Shown one piece after another: positions 1 to 5,985 of a stretch of 9,452 nucleotides of DNA. Below the pieces are notes generated by a model. It saw only the letters and a program-made list of their open reading frames with translations. It was not told where the DNA came from and searched no databases. Both the position numbers and the translations under genes were made by a program. Location of the stretch: the NCBI GenBank assembly GCA_016217585.1, contig JACRHQ010000044.1:1-9452 (forward strand), given 5' to 3'. The stretch is from Candidatus Omnitrophota bacterium. Its GTDB lineage: Bacteria > Omnitrophota > Gorgyraeia > Zapsychrales > Zapsychraceae. Positions within the stretch are counted from its first letter, which is position 1, and every line of letters begins with the position of its first letter.

Positions 1-789
1 CGAGGCCCCCTGCCGGATGTTACGCACGATACTCTCAAAACGATAGATAAGGTAGTTAAAATTTTTCGCCAGATCGGCGAGCTCGTCGTTTCCGGTCACT
101 TTCACGCGCTTGCGCAGGTCCCATTCCTCGGCGATTTCTTTGATCTTTTCTACAATCTCCTGGACGGGGATAACAACGATTCTTAACAGCATGAACGCCA
201 CCACAAACCCCACAACGACTGTCGGCAGGATGCTGAACATGGACATCTTCGAGTTTTTATCGCTCAAGACCGACATCCTGTGGATGGAATCCTGGAACTC
301 CTGCACTTTCATGTCGCGGAAATTGGTAATCTCCGTCTGCATCCCCTTGCTTGTTTCTCCCATCTCCTTGAGGTCGTTGCCGATGGCGGAGATATCCTGG
401 TTCTTGAGATACAACTGGCAGATATTGCGGCCGCGCCCGACGTAGTCATTAAACGTTTTTTGCAGACGGCTCAAGACGGGGTCTTCCCTGACCTGCCGCA
501 ACGCCTTGATCGTATTATTAAACAGCGCCGCTTCTTTTTCAACTTCCTTTATATATTCCTCATCGTTATAACGTATCCCCTCGATGAGGATCTGCTGGAT
601 ATGCTCGATGGCATTGTTAAGACGTTCCGTGGCCTGGAGTTCAGGGTAGGTTACCGACAAAATCCTGTTGGAGGCACCCACGACCTCGTTGGCGTTGCGG
701 ATCGAAGAGTAGGCGATAACGCCCATAAAGCAGACCAAGGTCCCCAGCCCAAACAATACCTTGGTCAAAAGTGAATTTTTTCGCACCAT
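1..789 (-). CDS. Four-helix-bundle/HAMP transmembrane receptor, N-terminal part (chemoreceptor or sensor kinase), cut by window edge
   Basis: The reading frame is open from an ATG at 789 to the window edge (263 codons), so only the N-terminal half is seen. Residues 8-28 are a first membrane helix. Residues about 30-183 are polar and strongly helical, as in 4HB_MCP-type periplasmic sensor domains. Residues 185-207 are a second membrane helix. Residues about 207-258 form a HAMP linker: Pro209, then the typical second-helix motif NDELADLAKNFN (234-245). The start is backed by GGGAG about 8 nt upstream. The output domain lies outside the window, so methyl-accepting chemotaxis protein, histidine kinase and diguanylate cyclase all remain possible; a chemoreceptor is my first guess. 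It is the last visible gene of the porin/PstS-like cluster, 29 nt after the preceding stop. I infer that its periplasmic domain reads the occupancy of the small binding proteins encoded just upstream. Confidence 0.85.
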   Translation of the reverse strand, partial: MVRKNSLLTKVLFGLGTLVCFMGVIAYSSIRNANEVVGASNRILSVTYPELQATERLNNAIEHIQQILIEGIRYNDEEYIKEVEKEAALFNNTIKALRQVREDPVLSRLQKTFNDYVGRGRNICQLYLKNQDISAIGNDLKEMGETSKGMQTEITNFRDMKVQEFQDSIHRMSVLSDKNSKMSMFSILPTVVVGFVVAFMLLRIVVIPVQEIVEKIKEIAEEWDLRKRVKVTGNDELADLAKNFNYLIYRFESIVRNIRQGAS

Positions 790-818
790 AGGGGGAGTCT
801 CCCGGGGGAACCGGCTCG

Positions 819-1265
819 TCAGTTGACGACCTCAACGACTTTGACGGTCTCGTCGACCTGAGTCTTGTCAACATATCCCAAAGCGCCCACGTCCGCGGCG
901 ACACGCTTTTTCACAAGGGCGAAGTCGGAAACGATCTCCGGCGCCGATTTTCCGCCGGTCAGGCTCTCGGCGATCCAGTACTCTTCAACTTCATGGGGAG
1001 ATTTCTGCAATATCCCTTCAGAGAATTCCTGCCGGACCGGGTCATTGACCGTCAGATCGATCGGAACCACGCGCGTGCCTTTATCCCAACTGGTTGTTTT
1101 TTTTAAAAAATATCTGACCAACACGCTCTTTTTCACAGTCTGGACCGGATTATTCTTGTTCACAATAACAACGACATCGGTAAAGCCCAAAGAGGTCCGC
1201 GCCGTAAACCAGATGATGGCCAATATCCCTATCACGATAACCCTGATTTTTTTGTTTATCATCAT
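819..1265 (-). CDS. Small PstS-like periplasmic protein B (phosphate ABC transporter substrate-binding-like)
   Basis: A 148-residue exported protein. Residues 1-27 form a signal peptide (MMINKKIR, then a hydrophobic run, likely cleavage near SLG). The mature part opens with VVVIVNKNNP, followed by a basic/hydrophobic helix, SWDKGTRVVPIDL (59-71), DPVRQEF (75-81), EEYWIAESLTGGKSAP (94-109) and GALGYV (127-132). From memory, this order matches the short proteins annotated as phosphate ABC transporter substrate-binding proteins (PBP_like_2 type). Those are about half the size of a real PstS (roughly 320 residues or more). An upstream in-frame ATG at 1289 exists, but AGGGG lies about 8 nt before the ATG at 1265, and that start gives a proper signal peptide. 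It sits 36 nt after porin B and 29 nt before the receptor. The ligand is unknown; phosphate is a guess from the family name. Confidence 0.85.
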   Translation of the reverse strand: MMINKKIRVIVIGILAIIWFTARTSLGFTDVVVIVNKNNPVQTVKKSVLVRYFLKKTTSWDKGTRVVPIDLTVNDPVRQEFSEGILQKSPHEVEEYWIAESLTGGKSAPEIVSDFALVKKRVAADVGALGYVDKTQVDETVKVVEVVN

Positions 1266-1301
1266 ATCTTTTTCCCCTTGTGAGCCCAAAGGCCCCGTGT
1301 T

Positions 1302-2525
1302 TTAAAAAAATATGACAACTGATGAAATAAGTCCGTTGACCCGTTCCAGCGTCTGGTCATCCGGCATCTTGTGGTAAAGTTCGCCCTTGAGAGAAATCGC
1401 CGGGACCGGCTGATAGCGCAACCCCGCCGTATGGCTCGAGGCGTCCGAGGCGTCGTCGATCTCTTTGTTAACGTCAAGCCTGTCCCAACGGTAAAAAGCC
1501 GTCCACTTAGGCAGGAAACGGTAACTGGGCTGCAGGTAATATCCGAACTGCCCCTGGTTGCTGTTATGGGCCACTTCCGCCTGGAATCCAAAATCGGCGA
1601 TATCCATTTGGGTTTCCGCCCCCCACATCGTCTCACTGTTGTTGCCGCCATTTTCCCCTATATAGGTAAGACCGGCCACGTCGAAACGGTCGAAGACCGG
1701 TATGTGGGCCGTCAGTTTACCGCCGAAGACCTTGTTGTTGTTGTTATCCGTTTGCGACCGGGCCGACCCTTCGCCGTTGCCCACAAATACGTTATAACCC
1801 GCCCCCCACTCATTGGGAAAATAATGCGTCCCATACGCCATGACACCCGTAGTATCAAAAGGAATGATCTGCTCGTTCATCAGCGGTCTTGACGTCGAGA
1901 AGATCACGGAAGGATAATGATTCACCGACCAGTATTGAGGGATAATGACCTTGCCGAAACGGATATTCTCCAGGTCGTTATAATTATATTCCAGCCAGCC
2001 TGTCTCGACCTTGGCCTCTCCGTTACCGGTCACGGCACCGCCGGACCCGGCGTAATCAAAGGCATATTCAAATTCAACCTCGGAGAACATATGCCACTTC
2101 TCCAGCCTTTTATCAAGGAAGAGGGAAAGATGGTGCTGTTTGAATGTATTCGTGCTGTCGCCCTGGTCATCGGCGTGCCATTCAAAATCATAATAACCGC
2201 TGATCTTGGGAAACTTGTCGACAACACCTTTGAAACTCTGTAATTCCTGGTGCAACTCCGCGACTTCCTCGCCAGAACCTGGAGCCGGCGCGGCGGAAAC
2301 AGCCGCGGGTGGAGCCGCTTCATACTTTACGATAACGGCCTGCATGTGATCGATGGTCTGCTGCAGTTGCGCGATCGTCTCGCGCATGGATTGCATTTCG
2401 TTTTTCAGATGCTCAATCTCTTCATCGGCAAAGGCCGACAGCAGGGTCCCGGGGGAAAGACAACCAGCGCCCGCAAACACGATCAGCAGGGCAAAAACAG
2501 CTAAAAATTTTCGCAACATTTTCAC
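1302..2525 (-). CDS. Outer-membrane porin B with N-terminal coiled coil (phosphate-selective porin O/P-like)
   Basis: A 407-residue protein. The signal peptide (residues 1-33) probably ends at SAFA before DEE. A heptad-rich coiled coil follows at about 36-68, then an Ala/Pro linker (70-86), a second short helix, and from about residue 106 a run of alternating aromatic/polar segments (KISGYYDFEWHADD and on) typical of beta strands. The chain ends SSVVIFF, with the terminal Phe expected for BamA-dependent outer-membrane barrels. This layout resembles porins annotated as OprP/OprO-like, in which the coiled coil would sit in the periplasm. I choose the GTG at 2525 because AGGAG lies 5 nt upstream of it; the ATG at 2519 is 11 nt away. 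It is the second porin of the cluster, 21 nt after PstS-like protein A. Substrate is not deducible from the sequence. A lipoprotein reading through Cys22 is less likely (Gly at -3). Confidence 0.85.
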   Translation of the reverse strand: MKMLRKFLAVFALLIVFAGAGCLSPGTLLSAFADEEIEHLKNEMQSMRETIAQLQQTIDHMQAVIVKYEAAPPAAVSAAPAPGSGEEVAELHQELQSFKGVVDKFPKISGYYDFEWHADDQGDSTNTFKQHHLSLFLDKRLEKWHMFSEVEFEYAFDYAGSGGAVTGNGEAKVETGWLEYNYNDLENIRFGKVIIPQYWSVNHYPSVIFSTSRPLMNEQIIPFDTTGVMAYGTHYFPNEWGAGYNVFVGNGEGSARSQTDNNNNKVFGGKLTAHIPVFDRFDVAGLTYIGENGGNNSETMWGAETQMDIADFGFQAEVAHNSNQGQFGYYLQPSYRFLPKWTAFYRWDRLDVNKEIDDASDASSHTAGLRYQPVPAISLKGELYHKMPDDQTLERVNGLISSVVIFF

Positions 2526-2546
2526 AGTTTCTCCTCTCTGTCCGCC

Positions 2547-3017
2547 TTAAAAATCCTTGATCCGGACAACCTTTACTCCGGTATCTCCCGGGATTTTTGA
2601 TTCATCGACGATGGCGATGCCCCCCGCGTTAGTGGCCACCAGCCTTGCCGCCTCCTGTTCATCCCGGACCGAAGTGGGGATTTCAACAATCTTCTGCTGG
2701 AAAATGGCCGTCAGATAATATTTCTTCAAATTTGCTTCACTGCCGCACTTGATGACCTTGGTCGTCAGCGCGTTCATCTCATCGCTCCCCCACGCGGGCA
2801 GCCATATGGTGATGCCGGTCCCGTCCGGCCAGTTTTTCCGGTTCATCATAAAAATTTTCTTGAGGTCATCCACCGAGAACTCCGTCGCCGCGTTGCCCGG
2901 ATGCACGATCGCGACGATCTCACCGGCGAAGGCGGCACCGGAGGAAAGGGAAAGAAAGACGCAAAGAAAGGCCGCCCTGGTCCTGTTTCCCCAACGTATT
3001 TTTTTATCAGAATGCAT
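2547..3017 (-). CDS. Small PstS-like periplasmic protein A (phosphate ABC transporter substrate-binding-like)
   Basis: A 156-residue exported protein. The signal peptide ends at about GAAFA (27-31), leaving roughly 125 mature residues. Visible family features are IVAIVHPGN (34-42), a helix DDLKKIFMMNRKNW (50-63), WPDGTGITIWLP (63-74), an Asp-Glu-Met helix, YYLTAIFQ (100-107) and AGGIAIVDES (131-140). These align in order with PstS-like protein B encoded 1.3 kb downstream, but identity is low, so the pair are old paralogs or were recruited separately. The ATG at 3017 is preceded by GGAAGG at 5 nt spacing, so longer upstream-extended frames are not needed. It lies 16 nt after porin A and 21 nt before porin B. 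No ABC permease or ATPase gene is nearby. I infer a periplasmic binding or sensing role; the ligand is unknown. Confidence 0.82.
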   Translation of the reverse strand: MHSDKKIRWGNRTRAAFLCVFLSLSSGAAFAGEIVAIVHPGNAATEFSVDDLKKIFMMNRKNWPDGTGITIWLPAWGSDEMNALTTKVIKCGSEANLKKYYLTAIFQQKIVEIPTSVRDEQEAARLVATNAGGIAIVDESKIPGDTGVKVVRIKDF

Positions 3018-3033
3018 CCGTACCTTCCGCGAC

Positions 3034-4305
3034 TTAAAAAGCGAAAGACGACTGCACCGTGAATTCATTCTTGTATTCATCGTCTTTATTAACATAACGG
3101 TATTCCAGTTTGAGCGCGTTATACGCCGACAATTCGTACCGCAGCCCCGTCGTGTACCCGACCTCGTCCTGGACACCCGGGAAAAACGGGTCCGCGTCGT
3201 CCAGCCACAGCCAATCGTAGCGGAAATACGGTTTGTACTTGTTAATCACATAAGCGAGCTGTACGTATCCGCCGGTCGTCACGTTCCGGAGGCTGGTAGC
3301 GTGGTTGTAATGGTCGATAATGTTCGTTTCCGCGATGAATTCATAAGGAATCAATGTATACGTCAGGTGGGCGCCGTAAATATCTTCGTCGATCTCGTTG
3401 CCGCGGTTGGCCGTCCCGGGCTTCGCCGGGATAGTGTCATGAAGAAAACTGCCCCCAACCCCCAATCCCTCGATCGCTCTTGGCTCATAGGTCAGAAAGA
3501 TGTTCTCCATCTTGGAGTCGTTCTTGTCCGCGACCATCTGGACATCATCGGTGACCGTGCCGCGGCCGTTACCCAACTCGGAGATGTAGGAAAGGGTGCC
3601 GCCGGGGACATCCACAAACCCGCCCGCCTCTATCCCCACAAAATGGGCCGGCAAAATGCCCCCCTCGTCTTCCCAGCGTTGCGTCACCGGCCTGTCTGTG
3701 GTCGTGTACAACCATTTCCCGTGGTGATAATACTGGTTCCAGTAACTCGAGGCCGTGTGTCCCCGGCCGATGGAAATGTTCAAACAGTCGGCCCATTCAT
3801 ATTTCAGCAGCAGCCGTTCGACGTCCACAGAGGTCCCCCCGCTGCTCGGGAACTCAAAAAGGGTCTCCCCTAAAAAGCTGATCTTGTCACCGACACGGGA
3901 GGTAATGAACAGGTCAAAGTCGCCCAGCGCGAAATTATTGGTATCGCTCTCGGTAGAGTCATTACGGTTGACACTCGAAAAGTCATACTGGATATTCCCG
4001 AACCCGCGGATGTTAAGGACGGGGGCGGCGCCATGCTTTTCCGGCAAGGTTGGTGCTGGAACGGGGGAAAGGGCTTGCATCTGGGCCTGAGAGGCCTTGA
4101 GGGATCTGTTCTCTTCGACGAGCTGGTTGACAATGGTTTTAAGTTCCTGGACTTCGCGTTCGAGCTTTTCCATGCGCTCGCTACGCTCGCCATCATCGGC
4201 GGAGCTTTGAGAAACCCCCAGGACACCCGGGAGCAACAACGAAAAACACAATATCAAAATTCCCGTTCCCGCGCCGCTTCCGTGAAAAATCTTTGTGTTA
4301 GACAT
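3034..4305 (-). CDS. Outer-membrane porin A with N-terminal coiled coil
   Basis: A beta-barrel outer-membrane protein of 423 residues (426 if the ATG at 4314 is used). In the longer numbering, residues 14-40 carry the hydrophobic core and end of a signal peptide, with cleavage near VLG or SSA. Residues 48-82 are a coiled coil (EKLEREVQELKTIVNQLVEE), followed by a Pro-rich linker (83-98). The barrel starts at about residue 99 (VLNIRGFGNIQYDF). The last residues are VQSSFAF, with the C-terminal aromatic signature. Same architecture as porin B, with different barrel sequence. Neither possible start has a good Shine-Dalgarno sequence. I prefer 4305 because a short upstream ORF stops at 4298, which would allow reinitiation there. 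It is the first gene of the cluster, with 16 nt to the following PstS-like gene. Substrate unknown; OprP/OprO-like anion selectivity is only suggested by the neighbours. Confidence 0.85.
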   Translation of the reverse strand: MSNTKIFHGSGAGTGILILCFSLLLPGVLGVSQSSADDGERSERMEKLEREVQELKTIVNQLVEENRSLKASQAQMQALSPVPAPTLPEKHGAAPVLNIRGFGNIQYDFSSVNRNDSTESDTNNFALGDFDLFITSRVGDKISFLGETLFEFPSSGGTSVDVERLLLKYEWADCLNISIGRGHTASSYWNQYYHHGKWLYTTTDRPVTQRWEDEGGILPAHFVGIEAGGFVDVPGGTLSYISELGNGRGTVTDDVQMVADKNDSKMENIFLTYEPRAIEGLGVGGSFLHDTIPAKPGTANRGNEIDEDIYGAHLTYTLIPYEFIAETNIIDHYNHATSLRNVTTGGYVQLAYVINKYKPYFRYDWLWLDDADPFFPGVQDEVGYTTGLRYELSAYNALKLEYRYVNKDDEYKNEFTVQSSFAF

Positions 4306-4351
4306 ATCCGGCATTCGTCGATATCGTTGATCGATCCTCGGTTTTTCTCAT
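4298..4351 (-). CDS. Possible 17-codon leader peptide overlapping the porin A start
   Basis: An ATG at 4351 preceded by AAAGG (5 nt spacing) opens a frame encoding MRKTEDRSTISTNAGYV and stopping with TAA at 4300-4298. It overlaps the porin A start (ATG 4305) by 8 nt in a different frame. The porin itself has no clear ribosome-binding site, so translational coupling through this short ORF is plausible. The peptide has no recognisable composition bias, and an ORF of this size can easily arise by chance. Confidence 0.3.
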   Translation of the reverse strand: MRKTEDRSTISTNAGYV

Positions 4352-4366
4352 GTACACCTTTTTGAA

Positions 4367-4393
4367 ATTATCACAGGCCTGTACCCTTGTCTA
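4367..4393 (-). promoter_or_regulatory. Candidate promoter of the porin/PstS-like cluster, with a palindrome in the spacer
   Basis: On the minus strand, TAGACA (4393-4388) and GATAAT (4372-4367) each match the sigma-70 boxes at five of six positions, but the spacer is only 15 nt. The spacer contains the perfect palindrome ACAGGCCTGT (4373-4382), a plausible operator. The predicted 5' leader is about 50 nt. There is no clear terminator between the upstream reductase stop (4433) and this point, only a run of eight T residues, so readthrough is also possible. Confidence 0.35.
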
Positions 4394-4432
4394 TAATTTT
4401 TCCTGAAATTTATGCCTCAAAAAAAATGACGG

Positions 4433-5827
4433 TTACCCCACCCCAAGGGCATCCAGCATATCCGCCGCGGCAACGAATTTCTCGCGCGGCTTGCCGACGG
4501 CCTTGCCGCGTTTAATCTCTTCGGCGTCGATTTTCTTCCAGTCCGCGAAACTGACCACCCGGATATTTTTTTTCTTCAACCGTTCCAGCAAAAGACCGGT
4601 CCCGGGCTGCCCGCAGCCCGGGACGGGCTGCGCAAGCCCGGAAATATCTTCAAGGATATGCCGCGCCGTTTCTTCGCTGTCCGCCTTGTTGGTCCCGATG
4701 ACGCCCGTGGGCCCGCGTTTGATCCAGCCGGCGGCATAAAGGCCGGGGACAATTTGTTCTCCCCGGACAACGCGGCCTTCCTTATTAGGGATGACCCCGC
4801 GACGCTCATCAAACGGGACCCCCTCGATCGGCACGCCACGATATCCCACGCTGCGAAAAAACAGGTCACAGGCCAACTCCTCTGTTTTCCCCGTCCCCCG
4901 GGCTGTTTGCTTCCCGGGCTCACCGATCAATTCATTTTCCTCCAGGATGACCTTCTCCACGTTCTCCTTGCCCCTTAACTCCACCGGACTTTTTAAAAAA
5001 TGCACAAAAAATTTCTTTCCTTTCAGGGAAGGGCCCGCCGACGCGAATCCTCCAAGGATCTCGATATTTTTTTTCTGGCGCAACTCCCGCGCGGTTTCCA
5101 GTTCTGTCCGGCTGGCGGGGTTCAACTCGAAATCTTGAGGGTTGACGACCGGGTCACAGTCCGCCAGTCCTCCAAACTCCCGGATCTCGACGGGGGTGAA
5201 CGCGGCCTGCACGGGGCCGCGGCGTCCGACCATGTGGATCTCCTTGATCCTGCTCTGCGCCAGGGCCTCCAGCGCGTAAGCGGCGATATCGGTATTCTTC
5301 AACTCGTCCGGCGTCTTGCACAGGATCCGGCAGACATCGACGGCCACGTTCCCCTGGCCGACGACGACCGCCACCCGCCCGGAGAGGTCGAATGCGCGCT
5401 CGCGAAAATCCGGGTGACCGTTATACCAGGCGACAAATTCCGTTGCCGTGTGGCTTCCCGGCAAATCTTCGCCGGGGATGCCCAGCCGCCGGTCGGTTTG
5501 GGCCCCGCAAGTCAAAAGGACGGCGTCATAAAAATCCTTCAATTCATCCACGCTGATATCCCTGCCAACCGTCACGTTGCCTAAAAAAGAAAAATCCGGG
5601 TCTTCCGCGATTTTTTCGTAAATTTTGATCACGTTCTTGATTTTGGCATGGTCCGGGGCAACGCCGTAACGGACAAGGCCGAAAGGGGCGGGAAGCCGCT
5701 CGAACATATCCACGACGACATTCTTCTCTGAACGCAGTAATGCCTCCGCCGCGTAAAAACCGCTGGGGCCGGCGCCCACCACCGCCACGCGCAGGGGATT
5801 TTCGGGAGAACCTAAAGTGACACTCAT
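4433..5827 (-). CDS. fprA: Ferredoxin-NADP+ reductase, adrenodoxin reductase/FprA type
   Basis: A 464-residue flavoprotein that transfers electrons between reduced ferredoxin and NADP(H), probably in the cytoplasm. FAD-binding motif VVGAGPSGFYAAE is at residues 16-28, followed by the family hallmark FERLPAPFGLVRYGVAPDH (42-60). The NADP-binding segment VVVGQGNVAVDVCR is at 154-167, GRRGPVQAAFT at 201-211, and the signature GWIKRGPTGVIGTNKADS at 367-384. These features separate it from plant-type FNR and thioredoxin-reductase-like FNR. Length is typical of the family (about 450-470). The start is ATG 5827, because GGAAGGA lies 6 nt upstream; that same motif abuts the alternative ATG at 5833 with no spacing. 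It is divergent from the transhydrogenase operon, which also acts on NADP(H). Residues about 398-411 (Gly/Pro/Gln-rich) are encoded by strongly palindromic GC-rich DNA. The symbol fprA is used by family resemblance. Confidence 0.93.
   Translation of the reverse strand: MSVTLGSPENPLRVAVVGAGPSGFYAAEALLRSEKNVVVDMFERLPAPFGLVRYGVAPDHAKIKNVIKIYEKIAEDPDFSFLGNVTVGRDISVDELKDFYDAVLLTCGAQTDRRLGIPGEDLPGSHTATEFVAWYNGHPDFRERAFDLSGRVAVVVGQGNVAVDVCRILCKTPDELKNTDIAAYALEALAQSRIKEIHMVGRRGPVQAAFTPVEIREFGGLADCDPVVNPQDFELNPASRTELETARELRQKKNIEILGGFASAGPSLKGKKFFVHFLKSPVELRGKENVEKVILEENELIGEPGKQTARGTGKTEELACDLFFRSVGYRGVPIEGVPFDERRGVIPNKEGRVVRGEQIVPGLYAAGWIKRGPTGVIGTNKADSEETARHILEDISGLAQPVPGCGQPGTGLLLERLKKKNIRVVSFADWKKIDAEEIKRGKAVGKPREKFVAAADMLDALGVG
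4599..4640. repeat. GC-rich inverted repeats inside the reductase gene
   Basis: A perfect 12-bp inverted repeat (arms 4599-4610 GTCCCGGGCTGC and 4613-4624) with a 2-nt spacer is followed at once by a second hairpin, CGGGCT/AGCCCG (4624-4629/4635-4640) with a 5-nt loop. Together they encode a Gly/Pro/Gln-rich loop near residues 397-410 of the reductase. The reading frame is kept. Confidence 0.75.
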
Positions 5828-5838
5828 AAGCATTCCTT

Positions 5839-5877
5839 CCGGGTATCCGGATACCCGGATATTCGGATATCCGGGTC
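5839..5877. repeat. Degenerate tandem repeat of the palindromic octamer GGATATCC
   Basis: Four consecutive octamers, GGGTATCC (5841-5848), GGATACCC (5849-5856), GGATATTC (5857-5864) and GGATATCC (5865-5872), followed by GGGT. Each is a variant of the self-complementary unit GGATATCC. Positions 5840-5857 are a perfect 18-bp palindrome. On the minus strand the array ends directly beside the GGAAGGA ribosome-binding site of the reductase gene, so a hairpin here could influence its translation. Confidence 0.85.
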
Positions 5878-5894
5878 GCTTCGTTCATAGGTGA

Positions 5895-5926
5895 TTTATC
5901 CTTGCACCACTTCAAACCCTTGTCAA
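5895..5926 (-). promoter_or_regulatory. Candidate promoter of the ferredoxin-NADP+ reductase gene
   Basis: On the minus strand a consensus TTGACA occurs at 5926-5921. The best-looking downstream -10 box, GATAAA (5900-5895), is 20 nt away, which is longer than usual; a 17-nt spacing would give only AAGGAT. The resulting leader would contain the whole GGATATCC repeat array. Confidence 0.3.
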
Positions 5927-5950
5927 GACCGCAAACATGTTATTTCTTCC

Positions 5951-5978
5951 TTGACTTTGATTTACGGTTTGATAATCT
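5951..5978 (+). promoter_or_regulatory. Candidate promoter of the pntAA-pntAB-pntB operon
   Basis: TTGACT (5951-5956) and TAATCT (5973-5978) are separated by 16 nt. Transcription would start at about 5984-5986, which coincides with the ATG at 5986, so the message may be leaderless. No Shine-Dalgarno-like sequence precedes that ATG (GATAATCTAAACAAC), in agreement with this reading. Confidence 0.5.
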
Positions 5979-5985
5979 AAACAAC

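Noticed and set aside
641..904. Minus-strand frame spanning the PstS-like B / receptor junction
   Set aside because: It overlaps two well-supported genes in a different frame, and its product has no domain features.
2453..2525. Porin B as a lipoprotein (Cys22 after FAGAG)
   Set aside because: The -3 position is Gly rather than Leu/Val/Ile-type, and a good signal peptidase I site (SAFA) follows; the rest is a transmembrane barrel.
4367..4382. Pho box upstream of the porin cluster (CTGTGATAATT)
   Set aside because: Only one imperfect half-site is present; there is no second CTGTCAT-like repeat at the required spacing.
4415..4432. Terminator after the reductase gene (run of eight T on the minus strand)
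   Set aside because: No stem of useful length precedes the T run; only a short GGTAACC palindrome overlaps the stop codon.
5544..5915. Minus-strand frame opening near 5915 or 5888 upstream of and over the reductase start
   Set aside because: It reads through the octamer repeats and the reductase gene in another frame and gives Arg/Gly-rich sequence without family features.
5902..5985. In-frame N-terminal extension of pntAA starting at ATG 5902
   Set aside because: The family N-terminus begins at MIIGVPKE (5986). The extension is not transhydrogenase-like and overlaps a good promoter.
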